This document shows positions 36,809 through 48,335 of a stretch of 64,000 bases of DNA, piece after piece; position 1 is the stretch's first letter, and the number at the start of each line of letters is the position of its first letter. Under the pieces are notes generated by a model. That model was given only the letters and a program-made list of their open reading frames with translations. It was not told where the DNA came from and did not search any database. The stretch spans positions 85,009-149,008 of the forward strand of contig SPIB01000002.1 in assembly GCA_004535785.1 (NCBI GenBank), in the 5' to 3' direction. The position numbers and the translations under genes are program-made. The DNA is from Gammaproteobacteria bacterium LSUCC0112 (GTDB lineage: Bacteria; Pseudomonadota; Gammaproteobacteria; Pseudomonadales; Pseudohongiellaceae).

Positions 36809-37183
36809 GTGAAAGACAACAGACCTATAAATCTCGATTTCAAAACCCTGCGTCTTCCCTTACCTGCAATCACATCAATTTTGCACCGAATTTCAGGCGT
36901 CATCATCTTTGGTGGCGTTTTTGTGCTGTTGTGGTTGCTGTCCTCGTCTCTGCAGTCTGAGGCGGGATTCCAGGATGTTCAGGCATGGCTGGCGATGCCG
37001 CTGGTCAAACTTGTTGTCTGGGCGATCCTTGCCGGGCTTCTTTATCATCTGGTCGCCGGCGTCAAACACCTGGTGATGGATATGGGGATTGGTGAAACCC
37101 TCGAAGGAGCAAACACCGGTGCTAAGCTTGTTGTGGTGGTTTCCGTAGTTGCAATTGTGCTGGCGGGGGTGTGGTTATGGTAA
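36809..37183 (+). CDS. sdhC: Succinate dehydrogenase cytochrome b556 subunit
   Basis: Membrane anchor of complex II, 124 residues with three helices. RPINLDFKTLRLPLPAITSILHRISGVIIF is the family N-terminus with the quinone-site Ser and Arg, and the heme-ligand His is in LLYHLVAGVKHLVMD. It starts with GTG after a poor ribosome-binding site. Its stop overlaps the sdhD start (ATGGTAA). First gene of the nine-gene operon. Confidence 0.95.
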   Translation: MKDNRPINLDFKTLRLPLPAITSILHRISGVIIFGGVFVLLWLLSSSLQSEAGFQDVQAWLAMPLVKLVVWAILAGLLYHLVAGVKHLVMDMGIGETLEGANTGAKLVVVVSVVAIVLAGVWLW

Positions 37184-37545
37184 AGAATGTCACCAGTTTT
37201 GGCCGAAGCGGTTTGTCTGACTGGGTTGTCCAGCGAGTCAGCGCTGTCATATTGGCCCTGTATTTTGTCGGTTTGCTTGCATACATGTTGTTAACACCCG
37301 AGTTGGGTTATGCAGAATGGAAAGCTCTTTTCAGCTCCACCTGGATGCGAATTGCCAGTCTGGCGGCGCTGGTTGCACTGTGTGCTCACGCCTGGATTGG
37401 CATGTGGACTGTATCAACGGACTACTTGACCGAAGCATTGCTCGGGCCCAAAGGTACTGTGATCAGATTTGTGTTCCAGGCAGTTTGTGTATTGCTGATA
37501 TTCGTCTACCTCGTTTGGGGTGTTCAGATTCTGTGGGGTCTATAA
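37177..37545 (+). CDS. sdhD: Succinate dehydrogenase membrane anchor subunit
   Basis: Second membrane anchor, 122 residues with three helices. SGLSDWVVQRVSAVILALYFVGLL and the heme-site HAWIGMWTVSTDYL are typical. ATG 37177, preceded by a GGCGGGGG purine stretch, is preferred to the GTG two codons earlier. It overlaps sdhC by seven bases, so the two anchors are translationally coupled and made in equal amounts. Confidence 0.94.
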   Translation: MVKNVTSFGRSGLSDWVVQRVSAVILALYFVGLLAYMLLTPELGYAEWKALFSSTWMRIASLAALVALCAHAWIGMWTVSTDYLTEALLGPKGTVIRFVFQAVCVLLIFVYLVWGVQILWGL

Positions 37546-39318
37546 ATGAGCGGTATGCGTACGATTTCGTTTGATGCTTTGATTGTGGGTGGTGGCGGTG
37601 CCGGGATGCGAGCATCGTTGCAGTTGTCCCAGTCTGGATATAAGACAGCAGTCATCAGTAAAGTTTTTCCAACGCGCTCCCACACCGTGTCTGCTCAAGG
37701 CGGTATCACCTGTGCGATCGCCAGTGATGACCCGAATGATGATTGGCGTTGGCATATGTATGACACGGTGAAGGGATCTGATTATATCGGCGACCAGGAA
37801 GCTATCGAATATATGTGCAGTGAGGGTCCCCAAACGGTGTTCGAACTTGAACACATGGGTCTGCCGTTCTCTCGCACAGCCAATGGTCGTATTTATCAGC
37901 GCCCGTTTGGTGGTCAATCCAAAGATTTTGGCAAAGGTGGCCAGGCGGCCAGAACCTGCGCAGCAGCGGACCGCACGGGTCACGCACTGTTGCATGCGCT
38001 TTATCAGGGCAACCTGAAAAACGAAACCGTTTTTTTCAACGAGTGGTACGCGACCGATCTGGTTCGCAATCAGGATGGCGTGGTTGTTGGTGTTATTGCT
38101 ATCTGTATCGAGACCGGTGAAACCGTTTATGTTCGTGCCAAAGCAACTGTCCTTGCTACCGGTGGTGCTGGCCGTATATATGCCTCTACTACCAACGCAC
38201 TGATCAATACGGGTGATGGTGTAGGCATGGCGCTGCGCGCGGGTTACCCGATGCAGGATATGGAAATGTGGCAGTTCCACCCGACCGGCATCTATGGCGC
38301 AGGTACACTGGTAACCGAAGGTTGCCGTGGTGAAGGTGGTTACCTGATCAATAAAGATGGCGAACGGTTTATGGAGCGTTACGCACCCAACGCAAAAGAT
38401 CTTGCGGGTCGTGATGTGGTTGCCCGATCAATGATTCAGGAAATCATCGCAGGCAAGGGCTGTGGTCCCAATGGGGATCACGTCATGCTGAAACTGGATC
38501 ATCTGGGTGAAAAGGTACTCAACGAAAAACTACCCGGTATTCTTGAGCTCTCGCGCACATTTGCGCATGTAGACCCGGTCAAAGAGCCCATTCCTGTGAT
38601 TCCGACCTGCCATTACATGATGGGTGGCATACCCACCAATGTTAACGGTCAGGCGATCTGCCAGAACGCAAAGGGTGAGGACGAACTGATCCATGGTTTG
38701 TTTGCTGTCGGCGAGGTAGCTTGTGTATCTGTACACGGCGCTAATCGTCTGGGTGGCAACTCATTGCTGGATCTTGTGGTGTTTGGCCGTGCTGCCGGTA
38801 AGCATATCGAAAGCATGCTGACGCAAGGCATTGAACATCGTAAAGCATCTGAATCTGACATTGAACAGGCTCAGTTGCGTTTAAACCGACTCAACAACAC
38901 AACCAGCGGTGAAAAGGTCGCTGATTTGCGTGCCGAATTGCAGACCATTATGCAAAACCATTTTGGTGTATTCCGAACCGGCGACTTTATGCGTGATGGC
39001 ATCAAAAAGCTGGAAGCACTGCGTCCACGTATTGCCAATGTTCACTTGACAGACAAGAGCAATGCCTTCAATACCGCACGTATTGAAGCACTTGAACTCG
39101 AGAATCTGTTTGAGGTGGCTGAAGCGACAGCACTGGCTGCGGAAGTGAGAACAGAAAGCCGTGGCGCGCACGCCCGTGAAGATTTCCAAGAGCGTGACGA
39201 TGAGAACTGGCTGTGCCATTCCTTGTATCACCCGACAGGGCGAAATGTCACCAAACGAGCTGTAAACTTCTCTCCCAAGATGGTTGAGAAGTTTGAACCC
39301 AAAGTCAGGACCTATTAA
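37546..39318 (+). CDS. sdhA: Succinate dehydrogenase flavoprotein subunit
   Basis: Oxidises succinate to fumarate with covalently bound FAD. 590 residues. The dinucleotide fold [11 protein letters not shown] is at the N-terminus, the FAD-linking His is in SHTVSAQGG, and the catalytic region includes [21 protein letters not shown] and the C-terminal His/Arg [18 protein letters not shown]. It begins directly at the sdhD stop. Confidence 0.98.
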   Translation: MSGMRTISFDALIVGGGGAGMRASLQLSQSGYKTAVISKVFPTRSHTVSAQGGITCAIASDDPNDDWRWHMYDTVKGSDYIGDQEAIEYMCSEGPQTVFELEHMGLPFSRTANGRIYQRPFGGQSKDFGKGGQAARTCAAADRTGHALLHALYQGNLKNETVFFNEWYATDLVRNQDGVVVGVIAICIETGETVYVRAKATVLATGGAGRIYASTTNALINTGDGVGMALRAGYPMQDMEMWQFHPTGIYGAGTLVTEGCRGEGGYLINKDGERFMERYAPNAKDLAGRDVVARSMIQEIIAGKGCGPNGDHVMLKLDHLGEKVLNEKLPGILELSRTFAHVDPVKEPIPVIPTCHYMMGGIPTNVNGQAICQNAKGEDELIHGLFAVGEVACVSVHGANRLGGNSLLDLVVFGRAAGKHIESMLTQGIEHRKASESDIEQAQLRLNRLNNTTSGEKVADLRAELQTIMQNHFGVFRTGDFMRDGIKKLEALRPRIANVHLTDKSNAFNTARIEALELENLFEVAEATALAAEVRTESRGAHAREDFQERDDENWLCHSLYHPTGRNVTKRAVNFSPKMVEKFEPKVRTY

Positions 39319-39323
39319 TTCTT

Positions 39324-39347
39324 TTGTCGCCTGAGATCAGGCGACAA
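39324..39347 (+). other. hairpin between sdhA and sdhB
   Basis: TTGTCGCCTG (39324-39333) and CAGGCGACAA (39338-39347) form a perfect ten-pair stem with an AGAT loop, six bases past the sdhA stop. The following TGATTTTG is only a weak U-tract, so this is more likely a stabiliser or processing site than a terminator. Confidence 0.6.
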
Positions 39348-39372
39348 TGATTTTGAGCAAAGGTGAATCAAC

Positions 39373-40077
39373 GTGTTAGTGAGTGTTTATCGCTATAACC
39401 CGGAAACAGATGCCAAGCCATCCATGCGTGATTACCAGATCGAACTCCCGGAAGGGCGTGACCTGATGGTATTGGATGTGCTCGAATTGATTAAAAGACA
39501 GGATACATCCGTTGCATATCGCCGCTCGTGTCGCGAGGGTGTATGTGGATCTGATGGTATGAATATCAATGGCACCAACGGTCTGGCGTGTATCACACCG
39601 GTGTCGTCAGTTGTCAAAAATGGCAAACTGGTGCTGCGGCCATTGCCAGGTCTGCCGGTGATTCGTGACCTGGTTGTAGACATGAGCATCTTCTACAAGC
39701 AGTTTGAGAAGGTGAAGCCATTCCTGATCAACAACACACCAACGCCAGCGATCGAGAGACTGCAGTCTCCCGAAGACCGCGCGAAGCTGGACGGACTTTA
39801 CGAGTGCATTCTGTGCGCCTGCTGCAGCACAAACTGCCCGTCTTTCTGGTGGAACCCTGATAAGTTCATTGGTCCAGCAGGATTGCTTCAAGCCTATCGC
39901 TTTTTGGCCGATAGTCGTGATACCGCGCAAGAGGAGCGTTTGTCAGGCTTGGAAGACCCCTTTAGCGTGTTCCGCTGCAGGGGCATCATGAATTGTGTGG
40001 CAGTTTGTCCAAAAGGTCTGAATCCAACCAAAGCAATCGGGCATATCCGCCAGATGTTGCTGCAGCGTGGAATCTGA
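39373..40077 (+). CDS. sdhB: Succinate dehydrogenase iron-sulfur subunit
   Basis: Carries electrons from SdhA to quinone through three clusters. 234 residues: the 2Fe-2S ligands in CREGVCGSDGMNINGTNGLAC, the 4Fe-4S set CILCACCSTNCP, and the 3Fe-4S set starting CRGIMNCVAVCPKG. GTG 39373 has an AAAGGTG site. It is separated from sdhA by a strong hairpin, unlike the tightly packed sdhC-D-A junctions. Confidence 0.97.
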   Translation: MLVSVYRYNPETDAKPSMRDYQIELPEGRDLMVLDVLELIKRQDTSVAYRRSCREGVCGSDGMNINGTNGLACITPVSSVVKNGKLVLRPLPGLPVIRDLVVDMSIFYKQFEKVKPFLINNTPTPAIERLQSPEDRAKLDGLYECILCACCSTNCPSFWWNPDKFIGPAGLLQAYRFLADSRDTAQEERLSGLEDPFSVFRCRGIMNCVAVCPKGLNPTKAIGHIRQMLLQRGI

Positions 40078-40095
40078 ACCTAATACATTACAAGG

Positions 40096-40143
40096 AACCG
40101 GCGGCGGACGGGCTCACGAGGCCTTTTCCGATTCGCCGGTTTT
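40096..40143 (+). other. branched hairpin between sdhB and sucA
   Basis: AACCGGCG (40096-40103) and CGCCGGTT (40134-40141) form an eight-pair closing stem followed by TTTT. Inside lies GGGCTC-ACG-AGGCC, a smaller stem. It resembles an attenuator. Short cis-regulatory RNAs named sucA-II are described before sucA in pseudomonads; I cannot say whether this is one. Confidence 0.55.
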
Positions 40144-40164
40144 GTCAACCCGGGAACCTATAAA

Positions 40165-43008
40165 ATGCACAACAGCATAATGGAGTTAATGTGGAGCAGC
40201 GGCCACCTGTCAGGTGGCAATGCTGATTATGTCGAGCAGCTCTATGACCAGTACCTGAAAGACCCTGGTCAGGTGTCTGAGGAGTGGCGAGAGTATTTTG
40301 ATACGCTCCCGAAAATCACTGAACACAATTCAGTTGATGTATCGCATCGGGAAGTGCAGGAATATTTCAAGCTGTTAGGTAAAACCAGTCGCTTCAAACC
40401 AGTACTTAGCAACGATGTGGTTGTTAATTCCGAGCACGAAAACAAACAGGTTCAGGTTCTGCATCTGATCAGTTCTTATCGGGTGCGCGGACACCAGAAA
40501 GCTACCCTTGATCCTTTGTCACTGATGCACCGGGAACGTGTTCCGGACCTCGAACTGGATTTCCATAACCTTTCGCTTGCTGATAACTCAACAGTTTTTC
40601 AAACCGGATCACTTCATATTAACCGCGAAACAGCGACGCTGCGCGAAATCGTTGATGTGCTGGAGCGAATCTACTGTGGCTCCATTGGTTATGAGTTCAT
40701 GCATATTGTCGATCTGGCGCAAAAGCACTGGATACAAAAGCGCATCGAGCCAAAACACGGTAACCCCGGATTCAAGCCCGAAGTAAAACGTCACATTCTT
40801 GAGCGCCTGAGTGCTGCCGAAGGTCTGGAAAAACATCTGGACTCCAAATATCCCGGCACAAAAAGATTTGGTCTGGAAGGCGGTGAGAGCCTGATCCCAT
40901 TGGTCGATGAGTTGATCCAGCGCGCTGGCAGTTATGGGGTAAAAGAAGTTGTCATCGGCATGGCCCACCGCGGTCGTCTTAATATGCTGGTCAATATTCT
41001 TGGAAAAAATCCGTCTGAGCTTTTTAGCGAGTTCGAAGGTCGTGCCAAGTACAAGAGCTCTGGCGATGTGAAATACCACCAGGGTTTCTCCTCCAATATC
41101 ATGACGCCGGGCGGCGAAGTGCATTTGGCGATGGCGTTTAACCCATCGCATCTGGAGATTGTGTCACCGGTTGTTGAGGGTTCTGTGCGCGCCAGACAGG
41201 ACCGACGTAAGGACTCTTTGGGCCATACAGTATTGCCACTCAGCATCCACGGTGATGCAGCGTTTGCAGGCCAGGGTGTGGTGATGGAAACCTTCCAGAT
41301 GTCCCAGACCCGTGCTTATGGCACAGGTGGTACTGTCCATATCATTATCAACAATCAGGTTGGTTTTACCACCAATCGTCGGGATGATGCGCGCTCGACC
41401 GAGTATTGTACTGATGTGGCTAAAATGGTGCAGGCGCCAATTTTCCACGTCAATGCCGATGATCCCGAGGCCGTGCTGTTTGTGACACAACTGGCGCTGG
41501 ACTTCCGCTACGAATTCAAGAAGGACGTGGTTATTGATCTGGTTTGTTATCGTCGTCGTGGCCACAATGAGACCGACGAGCCTGCGTCAACGCAGCCAGT
41601 GATGTACACAAAAATTCGGCAGATGCCTACCACGCGCGCGTTGTACGCTGATCGAATGATAGCCGATGGCATTGTCACCGCTGCCGAAGTCGATGAATTG
41701 AACTCATCCTACCGCAGTGCGTTGGATACCGGATCGCACGTTGTCAAAAGTCTGGTTAAAGAACCCAATGTTGAAATGTTTGTTGACTGGAATCCCTACC
41801 TGGGACACACCTGGGCATCGCACTACAACACCAGTATCAAACTTGAAACACTGCAGGCATTGGCGCGTAAAATCACAACGTTGCCAACCAATCTGAATTT
41901 GCATCGTCAGGTACAGAAACTTGCAGATGATCGCGCCAAAATGGCAGCGGGTGAACTGGCTATCGATTGGGGATTTGCGGAAACACTTGCATATGCAAGC
42001 ATTCTGACAACAGGTAACAGGGTTCGACTGACCGGTCAGGATGTCGGTCGTGGTACGTTCTCTCACCGACATGCTGTGTTGCGTGATCAGGAGACCGAAG
42101 AGGAATACGTTCCTTTGCGCTCGTTGGTCAGCGACCCCAAGATGTTCAGTATCTACGATTCGCTATTGTCGGAAGCTGCTGTTCTGGCATTTGAATATGG
42201 TTATGCAACCACAACGCCAAATGCATTGGTCATTTGGGAGGCGCAATTTGGTGATTTCGCCAACTGTGCCCAGGTGGTTATTGATCAGTTTATTACCAGT
42301 GGTGAACAGAAGTGGCAGCGTCTGTGTGGCTTGACCATGTTGCTGCCGCACGGTTACGAAGGTCAGGGGCCGGAACACTCATCTGCACGATTGGAGCGTT
42401 TCCTGCAGATGTGTGCAGAGCAAAATATTCAAGTGTGCTTGCCGACGACGTCTGCACAGGTGTTCCATATGTTGCGTCGACAGGTATTATGTCCGCTGCG
42501 TAAGCCGTTGGTAGTTATGTCACCCAAGAGCTTGTTGCGGCACAAAGAAACCACAGCAACACTGGAAGAACTGGCAAATGGTTCTTTCCAGGTGGTGATC
42601 GGCGAAACCGACAACGATATTACGCCGTCAGATGTTGATCGTGTCATCCTGTGTTCAGGTAAAGTCTATTATGATTTGCGGGCAGAGCGCCGAAATCGCG
42701 GCTTGAAAAATATCGCAATCATTCGCCTCGAGCAGTTGTACCCCTTCCCGGAAGATGATCTCAGGGAAGCGATGAAGCAGTATGCAAATGTGTCAGATGT
42801 TGTCTGGTGTCAGGAAGAGCCCATGAACCAGGGCGCCTGGTACTCCAGTCAGCACCACATGCGCAACGTGATCCAGTCGCTTGGTTTGTCTGTCAACCTG
42901 CGTTATGCAGGACGTGATGCGTCTGCGGCGCCAGCTGCCGGATATCCGGAGCTGCATAACCAGCAGTTACGAGCGTTTCTTGAGCAGGCACTGGGTCAAG
43001 GCAAGTAA
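40165..43008 (+). CDS. sucA: 2-oxoglutarate dehydrogenase E1 component
   Basis: Thiamine-diphosphate decarboxylase of the 2-oxoglutarate dehydrogenase complex, 947 residues (E. coli 933). The N-terminal E2-binding tail starts MELMWSSGHLSGGNADYVEQLYDQYLKDP. The active-site His region is HRGRLNMLVNILGK, the ThDP/Mg region is NPSHLEIVSPVVEGS and HGDAAFAGQGVV, and the transketolase-like C-terminal half includes GQDVGRGTFSHRHAVL. It is the fifth gene of the operon, downstream of a branched hairpin. Confidence 0.97.
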   Translation: MHNSIMELMWSSGHLSGGNADYVEQLYDQYLKDPGQVSEEWREYFDTLPKITEHNSVDVSHREVQEYFKLLGKTSRFKPVLSNDVVVNSEHENKQVQVLHLISSYRVRGHQKATLDPLSLMHRERVPDLELDFHNLSLADNSTVFQTGSLHINRETATLREIVDVLERIYCGSIGYEFMHIVDLAQKHWIQKRIEPKHGNPGFKPEVKRHILERLSAAEGLEKHLDSKYPGTKRFGLEGGESLIPLVDELIQRAGSYGVKEVVIGMAHRGRLNMLVNILGKNPSELFSEFEGRAKYKSSGDVKYHQGFSSNIMTPGGEVHLAMAFNPSHLEIVSPVVEGSVRARQDRRKDSLGHTVLPLSIHGDAAFAGQGVVMETFQMSQTRAYGTGGTVHIIINNQVGFTTNRRDDARSTEYCTDVAKMVQAPIFHVNADDPEAVLFVTQLALDFRYEFKKDVVIDLVCYRRRGHNETDEPASTQPVMYTKIRQMPTTRALYADRMIADGIVTAAEVDELNSSYRSALDTGSHVVKSLVKEPNVEMFVDWNPYLGHTWASHYNTSIKLETLQALARKITTLPTNLNLHRQVQKLADDRAKMAAGELAIDWGFAETLAYASILTTGNRVRLTGQDVGRGTFSHRHAVLRDQETEEEYVPLRSLVSDPKMFSIYDSLLSEAAVLAFEYGYATTTPNALVIWEAQFGDFANCAQVVIDQFITSGEQKWQRLCGLTMLLPHGYEGQGPEHSSARLERFLQMCAEQNIQVCLPTTSAQVFHMLRRQVLCPLRKPLVVMSPKSLLRHKETTATLEELANGSFQVVIGETDNDITPSDVDRVILCSGKVYYDLRAERRNRGLKNIAIIRLEQLYPFPEDDLREAMKQYANVSDVVWCQEEPMNQGAWYSSQHHMRNVIQSLGLSVNLRYAGRDASAAPAAGYPELHNQQLRAFLEQALGQGK

Positions 43009-43070
43009 GGCAAATTGAGCGGTTTGATCTGTGGATCTAATAAACAATTTTTGAAAATAAAGGACTGAAC

Positions 43071-44270
43071 ATGTCTATTGAAATTAAAGCACCACAACTG
43101 CCGGAATCAGTACCTGACGGTACCATTGCCAGCTGGCACAAAAAACCGGGTGATGCAGTGAAACGCGATGAGCTGCTGGTCGACATCGAAACTGATAAAG
43201 TAGTTATTGAAGTGGTATCACCAGCCGATGGCATCCTCGAAAAGATCGTTAAACAATCCGGTGACACCATTGTCAGTAACGAGTTGATCGCCTTGGTCAA
43301 AGAAGGCGCAGCTGTGGAATCGCCGGCAGCAGCGGCTGTTGCACCTGCGGCAGCAACGCGTTCAGAATCAGCCTCAACCGATGCGCCTGTCCTAAGCCCG
43401 GCTGCTAAAAAACTGGCAGAAGAGCATGGCCTGAAAGCGGCGCAGATCAGTGGCAGTGGCAAAGCGGGCCGGATTACCAAAGAAGATGTTCTTGGTGCCA
43501 TCGAAGGTGGTTCACTCGCTGCAACGTCCGTGCGTGAAATGCCGGCAGGTGCTGACGTGTCGTCCGGGCGTGTGGAAGAGCGTGTCGCCATGAGTCGTCT
43601 GCGTGCAAAAGTTGCAGAACGTTTGTTACAAGCCTCCCAGACAACAGCCATGCTGACAACGTTTAACGAAGTTAACATGGCGCCAGTAATGGCACTGCGC
43701 GCGCGTTACAAAGATCAATTTGAGAAGGCTCATGACGGTGTGCGCCTTGGATTTATGTCTTTTTTTGTGCGCGCCAGTGTGGAGGCTCTCAAACGTTTCC
43801 CCGCGGTGAATGCATCAATCGATGGCAGTGACATCGTTTACCATGGCTATCAGGATATAGGTGTGGCGGTGTCATCACCGCGCGGACTGGTTGTGCCTGT
43901 GCTTCGAAACGCAGACCACATGAGCCTTGCTCAGGTGGAAGGCAAAATTCGTGAGTTTGGTATCAAAGCTCAGGATGGCAAGCTTTCCATGGATGAGATG
44001 ACTGGTGGTACTTTCACCATTTCTAACGGTGGTGTGTTTGGCTCACTGCTGTCGACACCCATTCTTAACCCTCCACAAACAGCGATTCTGGGTATGCACA
44101 AGATTCAGGATCGTCCAATGGCTGTTAACGGGAAAGTAGAAATCCTGCCTATGATGTACCTGGCGCTTTCCTATGATCACCGCATGATTGACGGCAAGGA
44201 AGCTGTACAGTTCCTGGTTACCATCAAGGACTTGCTTGAAGATCCGGCGCGTATTTTGCTGGAGATTTAA
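43071..44270 (+). CDS. sucB: Dihydrolipoamide succinyltransferase (E2o)
   Basis: Core of the 2-oxoglutarate dehydrogenase complex, 399 residues. One N-terminal lipoyl domain with the modified Lys in ETDKVVIEV, an Ala/Pro-rich linker ([18 protein letters not shown]), the E3-binding domain ([14 protein letters not shown]...GRITKEDVL) and the catalytic domain ending in the active-site [16 protein letters not shown]. An AAAGGAC site precedes ATG 43071. Confidence 0.97.
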   Translation: MSIEIKAPQLPESVPDGTIASWHKKPGDAVKRDELLVDIETDKVVIEVVSPADGILEKIVKQSGDTIVSNELIALVKEGAAVESPAAAAVAPAAATRSESASTDAPVLSPAAKKLAEEHGLKAAQISGSGKAGRITKEDVLGAIEGGSLAATSVREMPAGADVSSGRVEERVAMSRLRAKVAERLLQASQTTAMLTTFNEVNMAPVMALRARYKDQFEKAHDGVRLGFMSFFVRASVEALKRFPAVNASIDGSDIVYHGYQDIGVAVSSPRGLVVPVLRNADHMSLAQVEGKIREFGIKAQDGKLSMDEMTGGTFTISNGGVFGSLLSTPILNPPQTAILGMHKIQDRPMAVNGKVEILPMMYLALSYDHRMIDGKEAVQFLVTIKDLLEDPARILLEI

Positions 44271-44280
44271 GGTGAACCAG

Positions 44281-44354
44281 ACAGGGCTCCGATTTAAAAG
44301 ACAAACGGAGCCCACGCCCTGTGTGAGCCACAGCCTATAACCGGCTGTGGCTCA
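44281..44354 (+). other. two strong hairpins with alternative pairing between sucB and lpd
   Basis: Hairpin A: GGGCTCCG (44284-44291) with CGGAGCCC (44306-44313). Alternative: ACAGGGC (44281-44287) with GCCCTGT (44316-44322), which competes for 44284-44287. Hairpin B: TGAGCCACAGCC (44324-44335) with GGCTGTGGCTCA (44343-44354), twelve perfect pairs. No U-tract follows either. Confidence 0.7.
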
Positions 44355-44392
44355 TGCGTTTCACGGGTCAGTAACTGATTGTTATCGGGTAG

Positions 44393-45850
<1,458 letters not shown>

Positions 45851-45882
45851 TTCATGCGCTTTTTTTACAGAGGAAACAACGA

Positions 45883-47049
45883 ATGAATCTACACGAATAT
45901 CAGGGAAAGCAGCTGTTTGCCGAGTACGGCTTGCCGGTGTCGAAGGGTTACGCGGTGGATACACCCGAAGCCGCAGCTGAGGCCTGTGACAAGATAGGCG
46001 GCGATATGTGGGTCGTAAAGGCTCAGGTACATGCCGGTGGGCGCGGCAAGGCAGGTGGCGTCAAGCTCGTTAAAAATCGCGAAGATGCCAAAGCATTTGC
46101 AGCGAATTGGTTGGGCAAGCGTCTGGTGACTTACCAGACAGACGCCAACGGACAGCCGGTGAATCAGATTCTGGTTGAATCCTGCACCGATATTGCCAAA
46201 GAACTGTACCTTGGCGCGGTAGTAGATCGATCATCCCGTCGTGTTGTATTCATGGCTTCGACAGAAGGCGGCGTAGAGATTGAAAAAGTAGCACACGATA
46301 CGCCTGAAAAAATTCTGAAAGCCACCGTGGATCCGTTGGTTGGTCCTCAGCCTTATCAGGGGCGTGATCTGGCGTTCCAATTGGGTCTGACTGGTGATCA
46401 GATCAAGCAGTTCACCCAGATTTTTATGGGTCTTGGAAAGCTGTTTGTTGATTACGATCTGGCGTTGCTGGAAATCAATCCGCTGGTTATCAAAACCGAC
46501 GGCAATCTGCATTGCCTCGACGCTAAAATAGCGATCGATGGTAACGCGATGTACCGTCAGCCCAAACTCAAGGCTATGCACGATCCATCTCAGGATGATC
46601 CGCGTGAAGCACACGCAGCAAGTTTTGAGCTTAATTATGTTGCGCTGGAAGGCAATATCGGTTGTATGGTCAATGGCGCCGGATTGGCCATGGGAACCAT
46701 GGATATCGTCAATCTGCACGGTGGCAAACCTGCCAACTTCCTCGATGTAGGCGGTGGCGCAACCAAGGCGCGTGTTACTGAAGCATTTAAAATTATTTTG
46801 TCTGATACCAATGTCAAAGCGGTACTGGTCAATATCTTTGGTGGTATCGTTCGTTGCGACATGATTGCAGAAGGCATCATTGGTGCAGTCAAGGAAGTGG
46901 GCGTGCAAGTGCCGGTGGTTGTGCGTCTGGAAGGCAACAATGCTGAACTTGGTGCAAAAGTGCTGGCTGACAGTGGCCTGAATATTATCGCGGCAACCAG
47001 TTTGACCGATGCTGCCCAGCAGGTCGTCAAGGCTGCGGAGGGTAAATAA
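45883..47049 (+). CDS. sucC: Succinyl-CoA synthetase beta subunit
   Basis: ATP-grasp subunit, exactly 388 residues as in E. coli. [36 protein letters not shown] (nucleotide site) and the C-terminal [16 protein letters not shown] (subunit interface, phosphate relay) are diagnostic. An AGAGGAAAC site precedes ATG 45883. The stop codon shares one base with the sucD start (TAATG), coupling the two subunits. Confidence 0.98.
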   Translation: MNLHEYQGKQLFAEYGLPVSKGYAVDTPEAAAEACDKIGGDMWVVKAQVHAGGRGKAGGVKLVKNREDAKAFAANWLGKRLVTYQTDANGQPVNQILVESCTDIAKELYLGAVVDRSSRRVVFMASTEGGVEIEKVAHDTPEKILKATVDPLVGPQPYQGRDLAFQLGLTGDQIKQFTQIFMGLGKLFVDYDLALLEINPLVIKTDGNLHCLDAKIAIDGNAMYRQPKLKAMHDPSQDDPREAHAASFELNYVALEGNIGCMVNGAGLAMGTMDIVNLHGGKPANFLDVGGGATKARVTEAFKIILSDTNVKAVLVNIFGGIVRCDMIAEGIIGAVKEVGVQVPVVVRLEGNNAELGAKVLADSGLNIIAATSLTDAAQQVVKAAEGK

Positions 47050-47921
47050 TGAGTATTCTGATTAACAAAGACACAAAAGTTATCTGTCAGGGTTTTACCG
47101 GTTCACAAGGTACCTTCCATTCCGAACAGGCGATTGCATATGGCACTCAGATGGTTGGTGGTGTTACACCGGGTAAAGGTGGTACAACACATCTTGGACT
47201 GCCCGTATTCAACACCGTCCGCGAAGCGGTCGAAGCAACCGGTGCTGATGCCAGTGTGATTTATGTACCTGCGCCGTTCTGCAAAGATTCAATTCTTGAA
47301 GCAGCCAATGGCGGTATCAAGTTGATTGTCTGCATCACAGAAGGCATTCCGACACTCGATATGCTGGATGCCAAAGTCAAATGTGATGAGCTGGGTGTGC
47401 GCTTGATCGGGCCAAACTGCCCGGGTGTGATAACCCCCGGTGAATGCAAGATCGGCATTATGCCCGGCCATATTCATCTGCCCGGTAAAGTTGGTATTGT
47501 TTCAAGATCTGGCACACTGACTTATGAAGCTGTCAAACAAACCACAGACGCAGGATTTGGTCAGTCAACCTGCGTAGGTATCGGTGGTGATCCTATTCCT
47601 GGTTCAAACTTCATTGATATTCTGAAGATGTTTGAAGCAGATCCTAAAACCGAAGCGATTGTCATGATCGGTGAGATTGGTGGCAGTGCGGAAGAGGAAG
47701 CTGCGGCTTTCATCAAAACAAATGTCACCAAACCTGTTGTCTCGTATATAGCAGGTGTCACTGCCCCGGCTGGCAAACGTATGGGACACGCCGGAGCGAT
47801 TATTTCCGGTGGTAAAGGTACTGCAGACGAGAAGTTTGCAGCGCTCCAAGATGCCGGTGTGCGGACAGTCCGCAGCCTGGCAGATATTGGTAAGGCATTA
47901 AAAGAAATAACTGGCTGGTGA
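47049..47921 (+). CDS. sucD: Succinyl-CoA synthetase alpha subunit
   Basis: Alpha subunit with the phosphorylated His, 290 residues. CoA-binding [15 protein letters not shown] and the active-site His in [21 protein letters not shown] are present. Last gene of the operon. Its stop codon (47919-47921) lies within the 5' arm of a long hairpin. Confidence 0.98.
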   Translation: MSILINKDTKVICQGFTGSQGTFHSEQAIAYGTQMVGGVTPGKGGTTHLGLPVFNTVREAVEATGADASVIYVPAPFCKDSILEAANGGIKLIVCITEGIPTLDMLDAKVKCDELGVRLIGPNCPGVITPGECKIGIMPGHIHLPGKVGIVSRSGTLTYEAVKQTTDAGFGQSTCVGIGGDPIPGSNFIDILKMFEADPKTEAIVMIGEIGGSAEEEAAAFIKTNVTKPVVSYIAGVTAPAGKRMGHAGAIISGGKGTADEKFAALQDAGVRTVRSLADIGKALKEITGW

Positions 47922-47963
47922 TGCACCAGTCGCGGGCGCTAATCGCGCCCGTGACCTGCATCA
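47919..47963 (+). terminator. long hairpin overlapping the sucD stop codon
   Basis: Nested arms: TGATGCA (47919-47925) with TGCATCA (47957-47963), GTC (47929-47931) with GAC (47953-47955), and CGGGCGC (47933-47939) with GCGCCCG (47945-47951). The first three bases are the sucD stop codon. No U-tract follows; it is likely a 3' stabiliser or factor-dependent end. Confidence 0.6.
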
Positions 47964-48335
47964 GTGCGTAAGCCGCATAGAGCAAGGGTTCGGCGTAAAA
48001 AATTCTCCTTCGGGAGGTTCAAAAATTCAAACATCCTGTGTTAGTCTTGGATCGAGAATTCGGCAGGGAGCCTCGAATTTACGCCAAATCGCTTCATCCG
48101 GGCTGCTTTTGTTACCTTACAACTCACGCTGGCTTTATTCGTGTGGAAAGGTAACTTGATGGCTTGATTTGTGCAGAGCTTTGAGCACTCAAGGATTGTT
48201 GTTGTTTTGGGATTTACCTCCGGATTGTTAGTTTGTCCGGCTCCTGTTACTGGCAGGTTATAGGTAATAAAGAAGAAGAGAAGATGTCACATCCGGTGTT
48301 GCGCCGGGGTGTTTAATAAAATAACAGGATGGCAC
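47922..48335. other. 414-base structured intergenic region before the TonB operon
   Basis: No coding sequence is supported. Besides the hairpin at the sucD stop it holds GGCGTAAA (47992-47999) with TTTACGCC (48078-48085) enclosing CTCC-TTCG-GGAG (48005-48016); GTTACCTT (48111-48118) with AAGGTAAC (48148-48155) enclosing CACG/CGTG; and CTTGA-n3-GTGC (48163-48174) with GCACTCAAG (48185-48193). I found no convincing Fur box or sigma-70 promoter. Confidence 0.6.

Noticed and set aside
48090-48335. Fur box before the TonB operon
   Set aside because: No convincing GATAAT-type repeat was found, so iron control is not claimed.
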